Positions 7,171 through 15,221 are shown, counted from the stretch's first letter. The stretch is DNA of 23,228 bases from Methanolinea sp. UBA477 (GCA_002509485.1 DAWO01000108.1:1-23228), one strand, 5' to 3'. Notes: a model not told the origin generated them from the sequence alone. Made by a program: numbers and translations.

Positions 7171-7440
7171 GTGTGGGGAGACCGAATCGAATGTTATCTA
7201 CATACCAATTCAGTCATTTCAACCGCCGCCGGGGCGTCCTCACATGACTCATACCTAATTGCTTAATTATGACAGTCAATCTGAAGATGACCGCAGGTCA
7301 TCCCGGGTCGAGGGCGGAAGCCTCGCGGTATTTTCGGGGGCGGGGGCGTGCATCGCACATGGAGGTGTGGGGGCGGATAGCCCCCACAAAATGTATAAGG
7401 TTCGTCAATCCTGCACACGCCAGGTAGCTAAGAGCCTTTT
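7171..7440 (+). repeat. dispersed repeat, copy B (full length)
   Basis: About 270 bp beginning GTGTGGGGAGAC and ending with AAGAGCC and a T-run. It shares ordered blocks with the reverse complement of 17702-17940: GTGTGGGGAGAC-GAATCG, ACCGCCGCCG-GGCGTCCTCACA, GCCTCGCGGTATTTT, GCATCGCACATGG, ATGTAT--GGTTC-TCAATCCTGC and AAGAGCC. Indels between copies break every reading frame, so it is not a conserved protein gene. The ends are weakly inverted (GTGTGGGG against CCTGCACAC), which would suit a MITE-like element or a structured RNA. A perfect 9-bp hairpin lies at 7366-7388. Confidence 0.75.
7366..7388 (+). other. perfect 9-bp hairpin inside repeat copy B
   Basis: TGTGGGGGC (7366-7374) pairs with GCCCCCACA (7380-7388) around GGATA. 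In the inverted copy the equivalent position still pairs GGGG with CCCC around a similar loop, and in copy A GGG pairs with CCC despite sequence change. The retention of pairing suggests a structural role. Confidence 0.6.
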
Positions 7441-7510
7441 TTTCATATTCCCATCTGTCTTTTTCTGGAGATAGACAGAAATATCCTTGATAAAGACCAA
7501 AGATTCTCCA

Positions 7511-7951
7511 ATGAATCGGGAATCTTCCGACGAGGCGGTCGATCTCTTCAACAGGGGATTTTTTTGTTCCCAGGCGGTACTATGCACGTATTGCGAACAG
7601 TTCGACCTTGATAAGGATACGGCCTGCCGGATCGCAACACCTTTCGCGGCAGGAATAGGATGGACCGGGAACATGTGTGGGGCCGTCGCGGGTGCCCTCA
7701 TGGTCATCGGGCTCAAATTCGGAAATACGGACCCGGACGATATGGATGCGAAAAAGAAAGTATTTGCAGCCACGCAGAAGTTCATCGTCGAATTCGTGGA
7801 CCGGCACGCAACGATTAACTGCACCGAACTGCTTGGATACGACCTATCCGATCCAGACCAGCGCTTCGAGGCACGAAGCAAGGGTGTGACAAAGGAAAAA
7901 TGCCCTGTATTCGTGAGGGATGCAGCTGATATTCTGGGGCTGATACTCTGA
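7511..7951 (+). CDS. C_GCAxxG_C_C family redox protein
   Basis: A 146-residue protein of the putative redox-active C_GCAxxG_C_C family, known only as a cysteine-rich family that often sits near redox enzymes; no reaction is established. The family cysteines are all visible: Cys19 in FNRGFFCSQAV, Cys56 in MCGAVAG (the GCAxxG-like core), Cys104 in TINCTELLGYDL and Cys131 in KCPVFV. The alternative TTG start at 7487 would add 8 residues, but ATG 7511 begins right at the family's conserved N-terminus. AAATATCC at about 7479-7486 lies near 29 nt upstream, consistent with a leaderless start, and no Shine-Dalgarno precedes the ATG. It follows the repeat copies A and B and converges on moeA. Cytoplasmic; no signal peptide. 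Confidence 0.85.
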   Translation: MNRESSDEAVDLFNRGFFCSQAVLCTYCEQFDLDKDTACRIATPFAAGIGWTGNMCGAVAGALMVIGLKFGNTDPDDMDAKKKVFAATQKFIVEFVDRHATINCTELLGYDLSDPDQRFEARSKGVTKEKCPVFVRDAADILGLIL

Positions 7952-7965
7952 ATGTGATGATTTTT

Positions 7966-7986
7966 CCTGATAGCAATTTTATCGGG
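7966..7986. terminator. weak hairpin between convergent genes
   Basis: CCTGATA (7966-7972) can pair with TATCGGG (7980-7986), with one G-U pair, around a 7-base loop, 14 bases after the redox protein stop and before the convergent moeA end. A T-run precedes the stem rather than following it, so its value as a terminator is uncertain. Confidence 0.3.
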
Positions 7987-8132
7987 TTATTGTTCAGATA
8001 GACGGGGTTGCTTTTATTTATCCCGGGTATCTGGTATGAGAAAGAAATTAAGATCCTGATACGCTTCAATTCCTTTCCTGGAGAGATCTCCTCTGACAAT
8101 TATTCCTGTTATGCTGTTTTTAATTCAGCCCA

Positions 8133-9359
8133 TCATATGACATGGCTCTGGTTCAGCAGCTGCACCTCGATGATCGACCCCTCCGGAAGGCGATCGTATC
8201 CTTCGGGTATGGACGCGACAGCGTTTGTTTCAGCGATGCTGGAGAGGCGACTGGTCTTCTTCTCGGGAGAAAAGGTCGGAGATCCGTCATCGAAGGTGAG
8301 TGTGCCGAAGAAGAAATCGGTCCATTCGCGATCGCCTCCCTCGAGTGCGGAAGCAAGCCTCGCTCTTATCCCGGGCAACCCTGGCCTCGGATGGCCGGAC
8401 AACGCAAGAAGCCCGGGCAGCGCAACCTGAAGGAAGGCTATGATATTGGAAGGGGGTCCGCCAGGCAGGACGAATACGGGTTTTGCATTGAGCAATCCAA
8501 ACCCGACCGCCTTTCCGGGCCCGATGCGGATCCGGTGGAACACCTTCTCCCATCCGAGTTCTCCGAGCGCTTGTGCCACCAGGTCGCGATCTCCGGTCCA
8601 TGCCCCTCCGCTTGTGAGTATGGCATCGGTGTGGGCAGAGATTTCCTGCAATGTACTCTGCATGGCGGCGGGATCATCCTTGACGATTGCGAGGGTCGGT
8701 TTCATCCGGTATCTCCTGCACCAGCCGGCGAGGGTGACGATATTGCTCGAATACAGCTTGCCGTCTGGCAGGGGCTCCCCCGGTGCACGGATCTCATCAC
8801 CGGTCCCAAGGATACCCACCACGGGATTTCGAAAGACAGCGACCCTGTAATGCCCTGACATGGCGAGAAGCCCGGCGGTTATGGGCGATATCTGCCGGCC
8901 CTTCTTCAGGATGCACGTGCCGGCCAGCACGTCTGTTCCACGGCGGAGGATGTTCCGGGGGTCTGAAGCGTTCTCCACACGTATTCCGTCGACGTCCTTC
9001 TTCACAAACTCGTCGGATACGACGGCATTTCCGCCGGCCGGTATACGGGCCCCGGTCAATACTCTCACGGCCGTGCCCTGCATGAGGGAAATGTCCTGTT
9101 CGCATCCAGCGGCCATTACTCCCAGCACACGCAACCGAACGGGATCATCGCATGTTGCACCGGCCACGTCGCCGGATATGACCGCATACCCGTCTTTCCG
9201 GGAGGTATCAACAGAAGGAGAATCCACCAGGGCGAAGAGATCCGATGCGGCAATACGGTCGATGCTGTCAACCAATGAAACATATTCAGGGGGAAGCGGC
9301 GTGATATGTGCAAGCGTCAGTCTCAACGCTTCTCCCAGGCCAAGACTCATGCCTTTCAT
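8133..9359 (-). CDS. moeA: molybdopterin molybdenumtransferase (MoeA)
   Basis: Inserts molybdate (or tungstate) into adenylylated molybdopterin to give the active cofactor, needed in methanogens for formylmethanofuran and formate dehydrogenases. The 408-residue protein has all MoeA parts: an N-terminal segment with DSPSVDTSRKDGYAV (46-60), a MoaB/MogA-like core with GTGDEI (185-190) and SGGAWTGDRDL (250-260), PGGPPSN (299-305), and a C-terminal beta domain. The open frame continues 48 codons upstream, but that part lacks family similarity, so ATG 9359 is chosen; GGGG at 9368-9371 (complement) is a plausible ribosome site. The GGAWTGDRD version of the usual SGG-SVGDYD motif suggests the second MoeA paralogue that methanogens often have, perhaps the tungstate-favouring one, which is inference. 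Confidence 0.9.
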   Translation of the reverse strand: MKGMSLGLGEALRLTLAHITPLPPEYVSLVDSIDRIAASDLFALVDSPSVDTSRKDGYAVISGDVAGATCDDPVRLRVLGVMAAGCEQDISLMQGTAVRVLTGARIPAGGNAVVSDEFVKKDVDGIRVENASDPRNILRRGTDVLAGTCILKKGRQISPITAGLLAMSGHYRVAVFRNPVVGILGTGDEIRAPGEPLPDGKLYSSNIVTLAGWCRRYRMKPTLAIVKDDPAAMQSTLQEISAHTDAILTSGGAWTGDRDLVAQALGELGWEKVFHRIRIGPGKAVGFGLLNAKPVFVLPGGPPSNIIAFLQVALPGLLALSGHPRPGLPGIRARLASALEGGDREWTDFFFGTLTFDDGSPTFSPEKKTSRLSSIAETNAVASIPEGYDRLPEGSIIEVQLLNQSHVI

Positions 9360-9450
9360 GGTGCTTTCCCCATCACCACTCTCTGGCAACATGCATATGC
9401 AGGGTGTCCTTTCAACGTAATAACAATGTGCGGTTCTTCCCTGTCGCCGG

Positions 9451-9483
9451 GATCTCTCTCCTTCTTCTGTGATCTCTCTCCTT
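9451..9483. repeat. 13-bp direct repeat, 20-bp period
   Basis: GATCTCTCTCCTT occurs exactly twice with start points 20 bp apart, close to two turns of DNA. It lies about 92-124 bp upstream of the moeA start. Tandem sites on one helix face could bind a regulator, but simple low-complexity CT-rich sequence is an equally good explanation. Confidence 0.5.
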
Positions 9484-9534
9484 TTCATCTCCGGGGATAT
9501 CATCGATGATCATGGAGAGTCCGATCTTCCGGTT

Positions 9535-9551
9535 ATGGGTGCCACACCCAT
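9535..9551. other. 7-bp hairpin upstream of moeA
   Basis: ATGGGTG (9535-9541) is perfectly complementary to CACCCAT (9545-9551) around CCA. No T-run follows on either strand, so a terminator role is unlikely. Confidence 0.4.
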
Positions 9552-9724
9552 CTCCGCGATGCACTCATTTTCTCTCTCGGCTCATTGGGGGTTATGGGGG
9601 GAATGGATCCAATCACGGAAGGCGAAGATATGAGGCAGCGAGTGCTTCAGCGTCCCCGCTACGTCCTGAAGTGTTCATGAAATAGATGTTTTTATTCGAA
9701 AAATATCGCCGAGATCAGGGATTA

Positions 9725-10495
9725 TCAACCTCTCTCGTATTTCAGCGCTCCTTCCACGTGACAGACTTCAATGCACCGTCCGCACATGTAGCACTCCATC
9801 TTCCGGTCGCCTTCCTTTGATTCGTCGGTCGGACAGACCTTCTCGCACTTCCCGCAGTGGATGCACAGGTCGGTCCGGCGAAACTTGAACAGGCTCCAGC
9901 CGGCAACAAAGGAGAGAAGGAATCCATATGGACAGATAAACCGGCAGAAAGGACGGTACATGAAGACCGAGAGGACGACGATTGCGAGGAAGATAAAAAA
10001 TGAAGCCGATCCGACGGCAAGGTAGAAGAAATCTTTCAGGCCGATGAATTTGAGGAGATTTATCGAGAATGCGAGTGCTGAAACGATCAGTATGATAAAG
10101 ATGACCAGCCTGACGGCCATAGTTGTATTTTTCCACGTTCTTCCTACCTTTTTTGCGGGAACAAGTGACAAGAGTTCCTGGAGCGTCCCGGCAGGGCAGA
10201 TATGACCGCAGAATATTCTCCCAAAGAGCAGTGCAAAGCCGAAGATGAATAAGAGGCCGAATGCTGCGGCCTGGAGCGGTCTGCCAAGGCCCTTCGTGTC
10301 CCTGAGAACCAGGCTCATGAACTGCCAGGGAAGGACCGGTGAGAATATGAGGAACCCGAGGGCCGTGGAGATTATCAGGAATAAGAATGCCCGTTTCCTC
10401 GTGATACGTTTCGAATACCAGAGATAGACAAGCAGGAAGAATACGATGATGCCATACCCAAACCCGAGAGCCTTGGGGATGAATTCGAAGACCAT
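9725..10495 (-). CDS. NapH-like membrane 4Fe-4S polyferredoxin
   Basis: A 256-residue membrane protein of the NapH/NosR/CcoG-like 4Fe-4S family, likely passing electrons between the membrane and cytoplasmic iron-sulfur proteins. Hydrophobic segments are visible at about 11-27, 36-56, 75-95, 127-147 and 158-180. Two CxxxCP motifs, Cys96-Cys100 (FCGHICP) and Cys184-Cys188 (FCRFICP), sit at membrane borders as in NapH. The C-terminus carries two ferredoxin clusters, Cys211/214/217/221 (CIHCGKCEKVCP) and Cys235/238/241/245 (CYMCGRCIEVC). No nap or nos genes are nearby, so its partner is unknown. TTTTATAA on the minus strand (10521-10528) lies about 26-33 nt before the ATG, pointing to its own promoter and a very short leader. 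Confidence 0.85.
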   Translation of the reverse strand: MVFEFIPKALGFGYGIIVFFLLVYLWYSKRITRKRAFLFLIISTALGFLIFSPVLPWQFMSLVLRDTKGLGRPLQAAAFGLLFIFGFALLFGRIFCGHICPAGTLQELLSLVPAKKVGRTWKNTTMAVRLVIFIILIVSALAFSINLLKFIGLKDFFYLAVGSASFFIFLAIVVLSVFMYRPFCRFICPYGFLLSFVAGWSLFKFRRTDLCIHCGKCEKVCPTDESKEGDRKMECYMCGRCIEVCHVEGALKYERG

Positions 10496-10520
10496 ACTAC
10501 TTGCTCATCACTTTTGACGG

Positions 10521-10528
10521 TTATAAAA
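10521..10528 (-). promoter_or_regulatory. TATA box of the NapH-like gene
   Basis: On the minus strand this reads TTTTATAA and ends 26 nt before the ATG at 10495, which would place the transcription start within a few bases of the start codon. Confidence 0.55.
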
Positions 10529-10663
10529 CTGTCTAATTGTATTTATTTCGATCTTGTCCCGATAAATCAGGTATACAGGGCAATTACCTATTCATCCCGG
10601 CAGTATCCGGACTGGTTCCCCGGACTCTACAGATAGCGCTTTCATATCTCACCAGGGTGTTTT

Positions 10664-13372
10664 TCAGCCTGCTGCACAGGATGTTTGCTCCGGGTTCCTC
10701 CGCCGGATGAGATACTTGTAGACCTCATGACTTGCGAAGAGCAGAACCGGGAAGGGTAGCAGCAACAAAAGGTATACGGGGGGCACGAAGGCTGTATTGA
10801 AGACGACCTGGACAGGGTGAACGGTCAGGAGGGTTGCCATCCAGATCAGCTCGAGAATAATTGCAAGGATAAGTAGCCTGTTTTTCAAAAGACCGCGGGA
10901 AAACGCCGAGAACTCCCAGGAACGCAGTGTCCACACGTTCAAGAGCTGGCACGTGACGGCCGCGAGGAGGGTCATGGTCATGGCCTGCCGGTGAAATACG
11001 GGATCGATTGGAAGATCTCCATATACCCACCCGTTGAGGAAGAGGAATCCCAGGAACGCAGCCATCGCTGCCATACCCTCAATCGCCCCGAGGAAGAAAT
11101 AACCGCGTTTGAAGACCTCCAGGTCCAGGATATTCTCGTTCTTACCAACAGGTGGACGGTTCATGATATCCTCCTCAGGTCCCTCGCTTCCCAGTGCTAG
11201 ACCCGGAAGCATATCTGATCCGAGATCGATGGTGAGGATCTGGATAACGGAGAGCGGCAACGGGATCGACAGGAAGAAAAACAGGATATATGGGACGATC
11301 TCTGGAATATTCGATGACAGGATGTAGGTGACGAATTTTTTTATATTGAAGTATACCGTCCTTCCCTCCTCTATTGCGGCGACGATGGAGGCAAAGTTAT
11401 CATCCAGCAGGATCATATCCGCCGCCTCCCTGGCCACCTCTGTCCCCTTGATCCCCATTGCGATCCCGATATCGGCCTTCCGAAGAGCCGGGGCATCGTT
11501 GACCCCGTCTCCAGTTATTGCGACCACTTCACCGTTACGCTGGAGAAGACGGGTGATCCTCAATTTCTGCTCAGATCGCATCCGGGCAAAAAGGATATTT
11601 CGTGAAGTCAGTAACTCCTGGAGTTTTTCGTCTTCCATGAGACGGGTCTCGTCGCCGGTGAGCACCTGATCAAACGGAAGCCCGATCTTCTCTGCAATCG
11701 CAGAGGCTGTCAGCGGGTTGTCCCCGGTGAGCATCAGGATCCGTATCCCTGCCCTGCGGCATCTCTCTATCGCGCCAAATACTTCCGACCTCGGGAGATC
11801 CATGATCGCCACCAGGCCAAGCATCGTAAGAGAACTCTCATCTTCGCCTTCACCGAATGCGATAGCAAGTACCCGGTACGCCTGTCTCTCAAGCTCCTCG
11901 GCCCGGGCATTGAACTGTTCCTTCTCCTGCTCCCCAAAGGGAACCGTCTCCCCGTTTCCGTCAATACAGGTGCTGCAGAGCGGAAGGAGGACTTCGACAG
12001 CCCCCTTGGAAAAGAGATATCTCCTGCCGTCGGCTTCGTATACCGTGGACATCATCTTCCTTTCACTGGAAAACGGAATTTCGTCCACCTTGCGAAACTC
12101 ATCAGTTTCTGTCCTGGCCTTTTTCGCCGCAGCAATGATCGCCAGTTCGGTCGGGTCGCCGAATATATGGTCCTCACTAATGACAGCCCTGCAGTTCAGC
12201 ATCCCTGCCTGCAGGAGTGTCTCCAGCCGCTCACGCGAGCCCGGATGCTCCTCTTCGAACGAGAATTCCCCGTCCTGGAAGTAGCCTTCGCCGGTGACAG
12301 AAACCCGTTCACCTCCCGCAAGATATATCTCTTTTACCGTCATCTCGTTCCGCGTTATCGTCCCAGTCTTGTCCGTGCAAATGATCGTTGCACTCCCGAG
12401 TGTCTGTACCGAGTCAAGGTTCCTGATGAGCGCCTTCCTCCTTGCCATGTTCCGGCTGGCAAGAGAGAGGGAGAGTGTGATCGTAGGGAGCATCCCCTCA
12501 GGAACATTTGCCACGATGAGAGAGAGCGAAAAGATTGCAGCGACGAGATACCCCTGGCCCGAAATATACCCGAGCAAGAAGAAGACCGCACCCATGAGAA
12601 GTGCGGCAAAGGTGAGGATACGGGTTATACGGGTGATCTCCTTCTCCATGGGAGTCCGACGTTTATGAACTTCCCTTGTAAGGGCAGCAATCTTTCCAAA
12701 CTCCGTCTCCATTCCTGTCGCATACACCACCCCGAATCCATTCCCTGATGTGACAGTTGTCCCGGCGAATACGATGTTGTCCGCATCGAGCGCGGATTCT
12801 TTCTGGTCAATTCCTGCATACCTCCGGTGAGGTCTCGATTCTCCCGTGAGGGTTGCATTATTCACATAGAGCGAATTCTCCTCGAGAACAACCGCGTCGG
12901 CTCCTATCCGGTCTCCTTCCTCAAGCTGGATGATGTCGCCGGGCACCAGCTGGCGGGCATCTATCTCATGCACCTTTCCACCCCGGCGAACCTTCGCAAT
13001 TGTCGGGATCAGTCGAAGCAGTGCCTCGATTGTCTTGTCGGCCTTATATTCCTGCCAGAAAGCAAAACTTGCATTGACAATGACTGCACCAATTACCGCA
13101 TAACCAAGGATATCATAGCCTTCCCCGGGTGAGAACCTGTTCGCAACAAAGGAGAGGGCTGCTGCGACCTCGAGCAGAACAGCAAAAAAATGGGTGTACT
13201 GGACGATGTACATTCTGAGATAATTTTTCTTCTTCCCCTTTCCCAGATCATTACTTCCATAGATCTCGAGCCTCCTCTCTGCTTCCTGCGATGAAAGCCC
13301 TGATTCGGCTGTTTCCAGGGCGTCCAGTATATCTTTTTTTTCGGTCCTGTGCGGATATTCTATGGGGATCAC
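10664..13372 (-). CDS. Na+/K+-ATPase-like P-type cation ATPase
   Basis: A 902-residue P2-type ATPase that pumps cations across the membrane. In order: an N-terminal cation-ATPase segment (LSSQEAERRLEIYGSNDL, 27-44), TGES (176-179), M4 with VANVPEGML (288-295), phosphorylated Asp334 in DKTGT, the GDGVNDAP hinge (621-628), then M5-M10. The ion-site residues match the animal Na+/K+-ATPase class: PEG with Glu292, SSNIPE with Glu691, and IDLGSDM with Asp716 and Asp720, followed by EEDIMNRPP. In M8 the QxxN pattern differs from the animal QxxD. The frame extends 100 codons upstream but would overlap the usp gene, so GTG 13372 is chosen, with a TATA-like AT run at 13402-13410 and no Shine-Dalgarno. 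Transported ions cannot be fixed from sequence; Na+ export, with or without K+ import, is likely. Confidence 0.88.
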   Translation of the reverse strand: MIPIEYPHRTEKKDILDALETAESGLSSQEAERRLEIYGSNDLGKGKKKNYLRMYIVQYTHFFAVLLEVAAALSFVANRFSPGEGYDILGYAVIGAVIVNASFAFWQEYKADKTIEALLRLIPTIAKVRRGGKVHEIDARQLVPGDIIQLEEGDRIGADAVVLEENSLYVNNATLTGESRPHRRYAGIDQKESALDADNIVFAGTTVTSGNGFGVVYATGMETEFGKIAALTREVHKRRTPMEKEITRITRILTFAALLMGAVFFLLGYISGQGYLVAAIFSLSLIVANVPEGMLPTITLSLSLASRNMARRKALIRNLDSVQTLGSATIICTDKTGTITRNEMTVKEIYLAGGERVSVTGEGYFQDGEFSFEEEHPGSRERLETLLQAGMLNCRAVISEDHIFGDPTELAIIAAAKKARTETDEFRKVDEIPFSSERKMMSTVYEADGRRYLFSKGAVEVLLPLCSTCIDGNGETVPFGEQEKEQFNARAEELERQAYRVLAIAFGEGEDESSLTMLGLVAIMDLPRSEVFGAIERCRRAGIRILMLTGDNPLTASAIAEKIGLPFDQVLTGDETRLMEDEKLQELLTSRNILFARMRSEQKLRITRLLQRNGEVVAITGDGVNDAPALRKADIGIAMGIKGTEVAREAADMILLDDNFASIVAAIEEGRTVYFNIKKFVTYILSSNIPEIVPYILFFFLSIPLPLSVIQILTIDLGSDMLPGLALGSEGPEEDIMNRPPVGKNENILDLEVFKRGYFFLGAIEGMAAMAAFLGFLFLNGWVYGDLPIDPVFHRQAMTMTLLAAVTCQLLNVWTLRSWEFSAFSRGLLKNRLLILAIILELIWMATLLTVHPVQVVFNTAFVPPVYLLLLLPFPVLLFASHEVYKYLIRRRNPEQTSCAAG

Positions 13373-13401
13373 TGTATGAACCAGAAAGTCAGTGATTAAA
13401 T

Positions 13402-13410
13402 TAAATATTT
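13402..13410 (-). promoter_or_regulatory. TATA-like box of the P-type ATPase
   Basis: AAATATTTAA on the minus strand ends about 30 nt before the GTG at 13372. The spacing fits transcription beginning at or just before the start codon, supporting a leaderless GTG start. Confidence 0.45.
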
Positions 13411-13517
13411 CTGAAGACAGGACGATGGATTGGTATACCGTCAGACAGAGAAGAGACTTTTTGCCCCGTATTATTCCATATTCTAAAAAGATGCAAAACC
13501 TCTTTTCGGGCAATATG

Positions 13518-13523
13518 TTTAAT
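13518..13523 (+). promoter_or_regulatory. TATA-like box of the usp gene
   Basis: TTTAAT lies about 28-33 nt before the usp ATG at 13551, inside the 178-bp region shared with the divergent ATPase gene. Confidence 0.4.
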
Positions 13524-13550
13524 TTCAGATACGTCCTTTTGGGAGAATAG

Positions 13551-14003
13551 ATGATACCATCAAGGATACTCGTTGCATTTGATGGTTCTGACCTGAGTGC
13601 ACGGGCCCTCAGTATGGCGCTCGGCATCGGAAAAGCGATCGATGCAGAGATACATGTAGTATATGTCATCAAAATCTCGGATTATATACGATTTGGAGGA
13701 CATGCAGGCCCGCTGGAGAGGAGCGGACAGATTTCCGAACTCATATCAGAACATATCCTGAAGAAAGGGATACAAATGGAGAGAGAGATCGCAGGGATCG
13801 CAGCAGAATACGAGATTCCAGTCCATGTCCATAAAAAAATCGGAGATCCAAGAGAGGAGATTCTTCATCTTTCAGGAATCATCGATGCAGATCTCATCAT
13901 GCTCGGCTCGACCGGGTCGGGAGGTCTGAAAGACATTCTTCTCGGAAGCGTGAGTGATTATGTTGCCAGGAACAGCCCGGTCACAACGGTAATTGTCCGT
14001 TAA
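13551..14003 (+). CDS. universal stress protein, UspA family
   Basis: A 150-residue single-domain UspA protein. The family binds nucleotides and helps cells survive stress, often by controlling transporters or channels. The N-terminal ILVAFDGSDLSARAL and the ATP-binding GxxGx9G(S/T) motif, seen as GSTGSGGLKDILLGS (119-133), indicate the ATP-binding subtype. GGGAG at 13541-13545 fixes the ATG at 13551. It is transcribed away from the P-type ATPase, sharing a 178-bp promoter region, and lies 238 bp before the MscS gene. That setting suggests a link with ion balance, which is inference. Cytoplasmic. Confidence 0.92.
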   Translation: MIPSRILVAFDGSDLSARALSMALGIGKAIDAEIHVVYVIKISDYIRFGGHAGPLERSGQISELISEHILKKGIQMEREIAGIAAEYEIPVHVHKKIGDPREEILHLSGIIDADLIMLGSTGSGGLKDILLGSVSDYVARNSPVTTVIVR

Positions 14004-14241
14004 ATTGCTCTTGCAACCAATAAGAATGAGATTTCTGAGAAGCCCGGGCCTACAAAAGGATTCATGCTTCTGGCGAAATTAAGAAAAATTTCAATGATGC
14101 AATACCTTCTGGCGCGCTGTTGGATACTGGATATATCATCATTATCTTCGCTTCGTCTGCCCGGCGAATACAATCCTCTTAAATACGATGATCTGATAAC
14201 AACTAAAAAAGAGACGAGGATTGCGCCATGGAAGGGGCATG

Positions 14242-15168
14242 ATGAGGGAATACTTTGGTCTGGTACTGATCGCGGCCGGCTCGGTGATCACCTGTCTTGT
14301 AAACTTCACTTATCCCCACATATATTTGAAGAACCTGTTACTGACCCTTATTACTCTCTTTGTGGTATACTTTCTATTCGAGATTCTCGTCCCGAAATTG
14401 TTCTCTTCCCGCATATCTGACCAGAAAACGCGGTATACCCTGAGTAAACTCTTTTACATCCTCTCCATTGTCATTTTTATCGCGGTCACCATCAGTATCT
14501 GGGTGGAAGACCCGACCTCCCTCCTGGTCACGTACAGCATAATCGGTGCAGGTATCGCATTTGCACTCCAGGACGTCTTCAAGAATTTTGTCGGGGGAAT
14601 GTACATCACGGCGACCGGCCTCATACGGGTCGGGGATCGCGTCGAGATAGAAGGTAATTTTGGGGATGTGATGGATGTGGGCATCATGAGCACCACACTG
14701 ATGGAGATCAAGGGGTGGGTTCAGGGCGACCAGGCGAGTGGAAGAATGGTCTCCATTCCAAACGGCTTTGTCCTCTCCAAGGTGGCGATAAATTACACCC
14801 GGGATCACTCGTTCATCTGGGACGAACTCTTCATCCCCATTACGTACGAAAGCGACTGGCGGACAGCAGTATCCATCATCATGGACATCGTCGACAAAGA
14901 GACCGACGCACTTACAAAAGAAGCGCAGCACGATATAGAAAGGCTCGGCGAGCGATTTTATCTCCCGAGAAGAGAGACTGAGCCTGCTGTGTATGTTACC
15001 CTGACTGATAACTGGATAACGCTCGAGGTCCGGTACGTGACCGATACCCGAAACAGGAGAATACTGAAAGACAGGCTCTCCAGGCTCATACTGGAGGCAT
15101 TCGAATCTGCAGAAAATATCAACATAGCATCTGAGACGGCCACCATAACGGTCGTCCCGGGGAAATGA
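14242..15168 (+). CDS. MscS-family mechanosensitive ion channel
   Basis: Membrane channel expected to open under membrane tension and release solutes during hypo-osmotic shock. The protein has about 308 residues with hydrophobic segments at roughly 4-22, 31-50, 68-87 and 93-125; the last is the pore-lining helix IIGAGIAFALQDVFKNFVGG. The MscS beta domain follows, with RVGDRVEIEGNFGDVMDVGIMSTTL and the VSIPNGFVLSKVAINYTR signature (170-187), then a cytoplasmic alpha/beta domain. Starts are possible at TTG 14221, ATG 14239 and ATG 14242; GGAAGGGG at 14230-14237 best suits 14242. TTAAATA at 14179-14185 is a plausible promoter. The nearby usp and ATPase genes support an osmotic or ionic stress role. 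Confidence 0.9.
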   Translation: MREYFGLVLIAAGSVITCLVNFTYPHIYLKNLLLTLITLFVVYFLFEILVPKLFSSRISDQKTRYTLSKLFYILSIVIFIAVTISIWVEDPTSLLVTYSIIGAGIAFALQDVFKNFVGGMYITATGLIRVGDRVEIEGNFGDVMDVGIMSTTLMEIKGWVQGDQASGRMVSIPNGFVLSKVAINYTRDHSFIWDELFIPITYESDWRTAVSIIMDIVDKETDALTKEAQHDIERLGERFYLPRRETEPAVYVTLTDNWITLEVRYVTDTRNRRILKDRLSRLILEAFESAENINIASETATITVVPGK

Positions 15169-15179
15169 GGGAGAATGCC

Positions 15180-15208
15180 TGGTATTTTTCCTCGCTCTTG
15201 AAATACCA
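15180..15208. terminator. inverted repeat after the MscS gene
   Basis: TGGTATTT (15180-15187) and AAATACCA (15201-15208) form a perfect 8-bp inverted repeat around 13 bases, starting 12 nt after the channel stop codon. It may end the channel transcript or serve as an operator; no clean T-run follows. Confidence 0.4.
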
Positions 15209-15221
15209 TTCCTACCATTCT

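Larger units (their letters stand above)
9360..9724. other. intergenic region between moeA and the NapH-like gene
   Basis: No gene is supported here. The region holds a 10-bp palindrome TGCATATGCA at 9392-9401, a 13-bp direct repeat GATCTCTCTCCTT at 9451-9463 and 9471-9483, and a hairpin ATGGGTG-CCA-CACCCAT at 9535-9551. The two flanking genes are both on the minus strand, so this is the leader of moeA and the tail of the NapH-like gene. Confidence 0.55.

Noticed and set aside
7259..7474. Open frame within repeat copy B
   Set aside because: Indels relative to the inverted copy shift the frame and the translated products do not align, so it is not a conserved gene.
8142..8858. Long plus-strand frame across moeA
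   Set aside because: It lies antisense to a clear MoeA protein and lacks any motif of its own; a shadow of the real gene.
13373..13672. Upstream extension of the P-type ATPase frame
   Set aside because: It would overlap the usp gene on the other strand and has no ATPase similarity; GTG 13372 fits promoter and family length.
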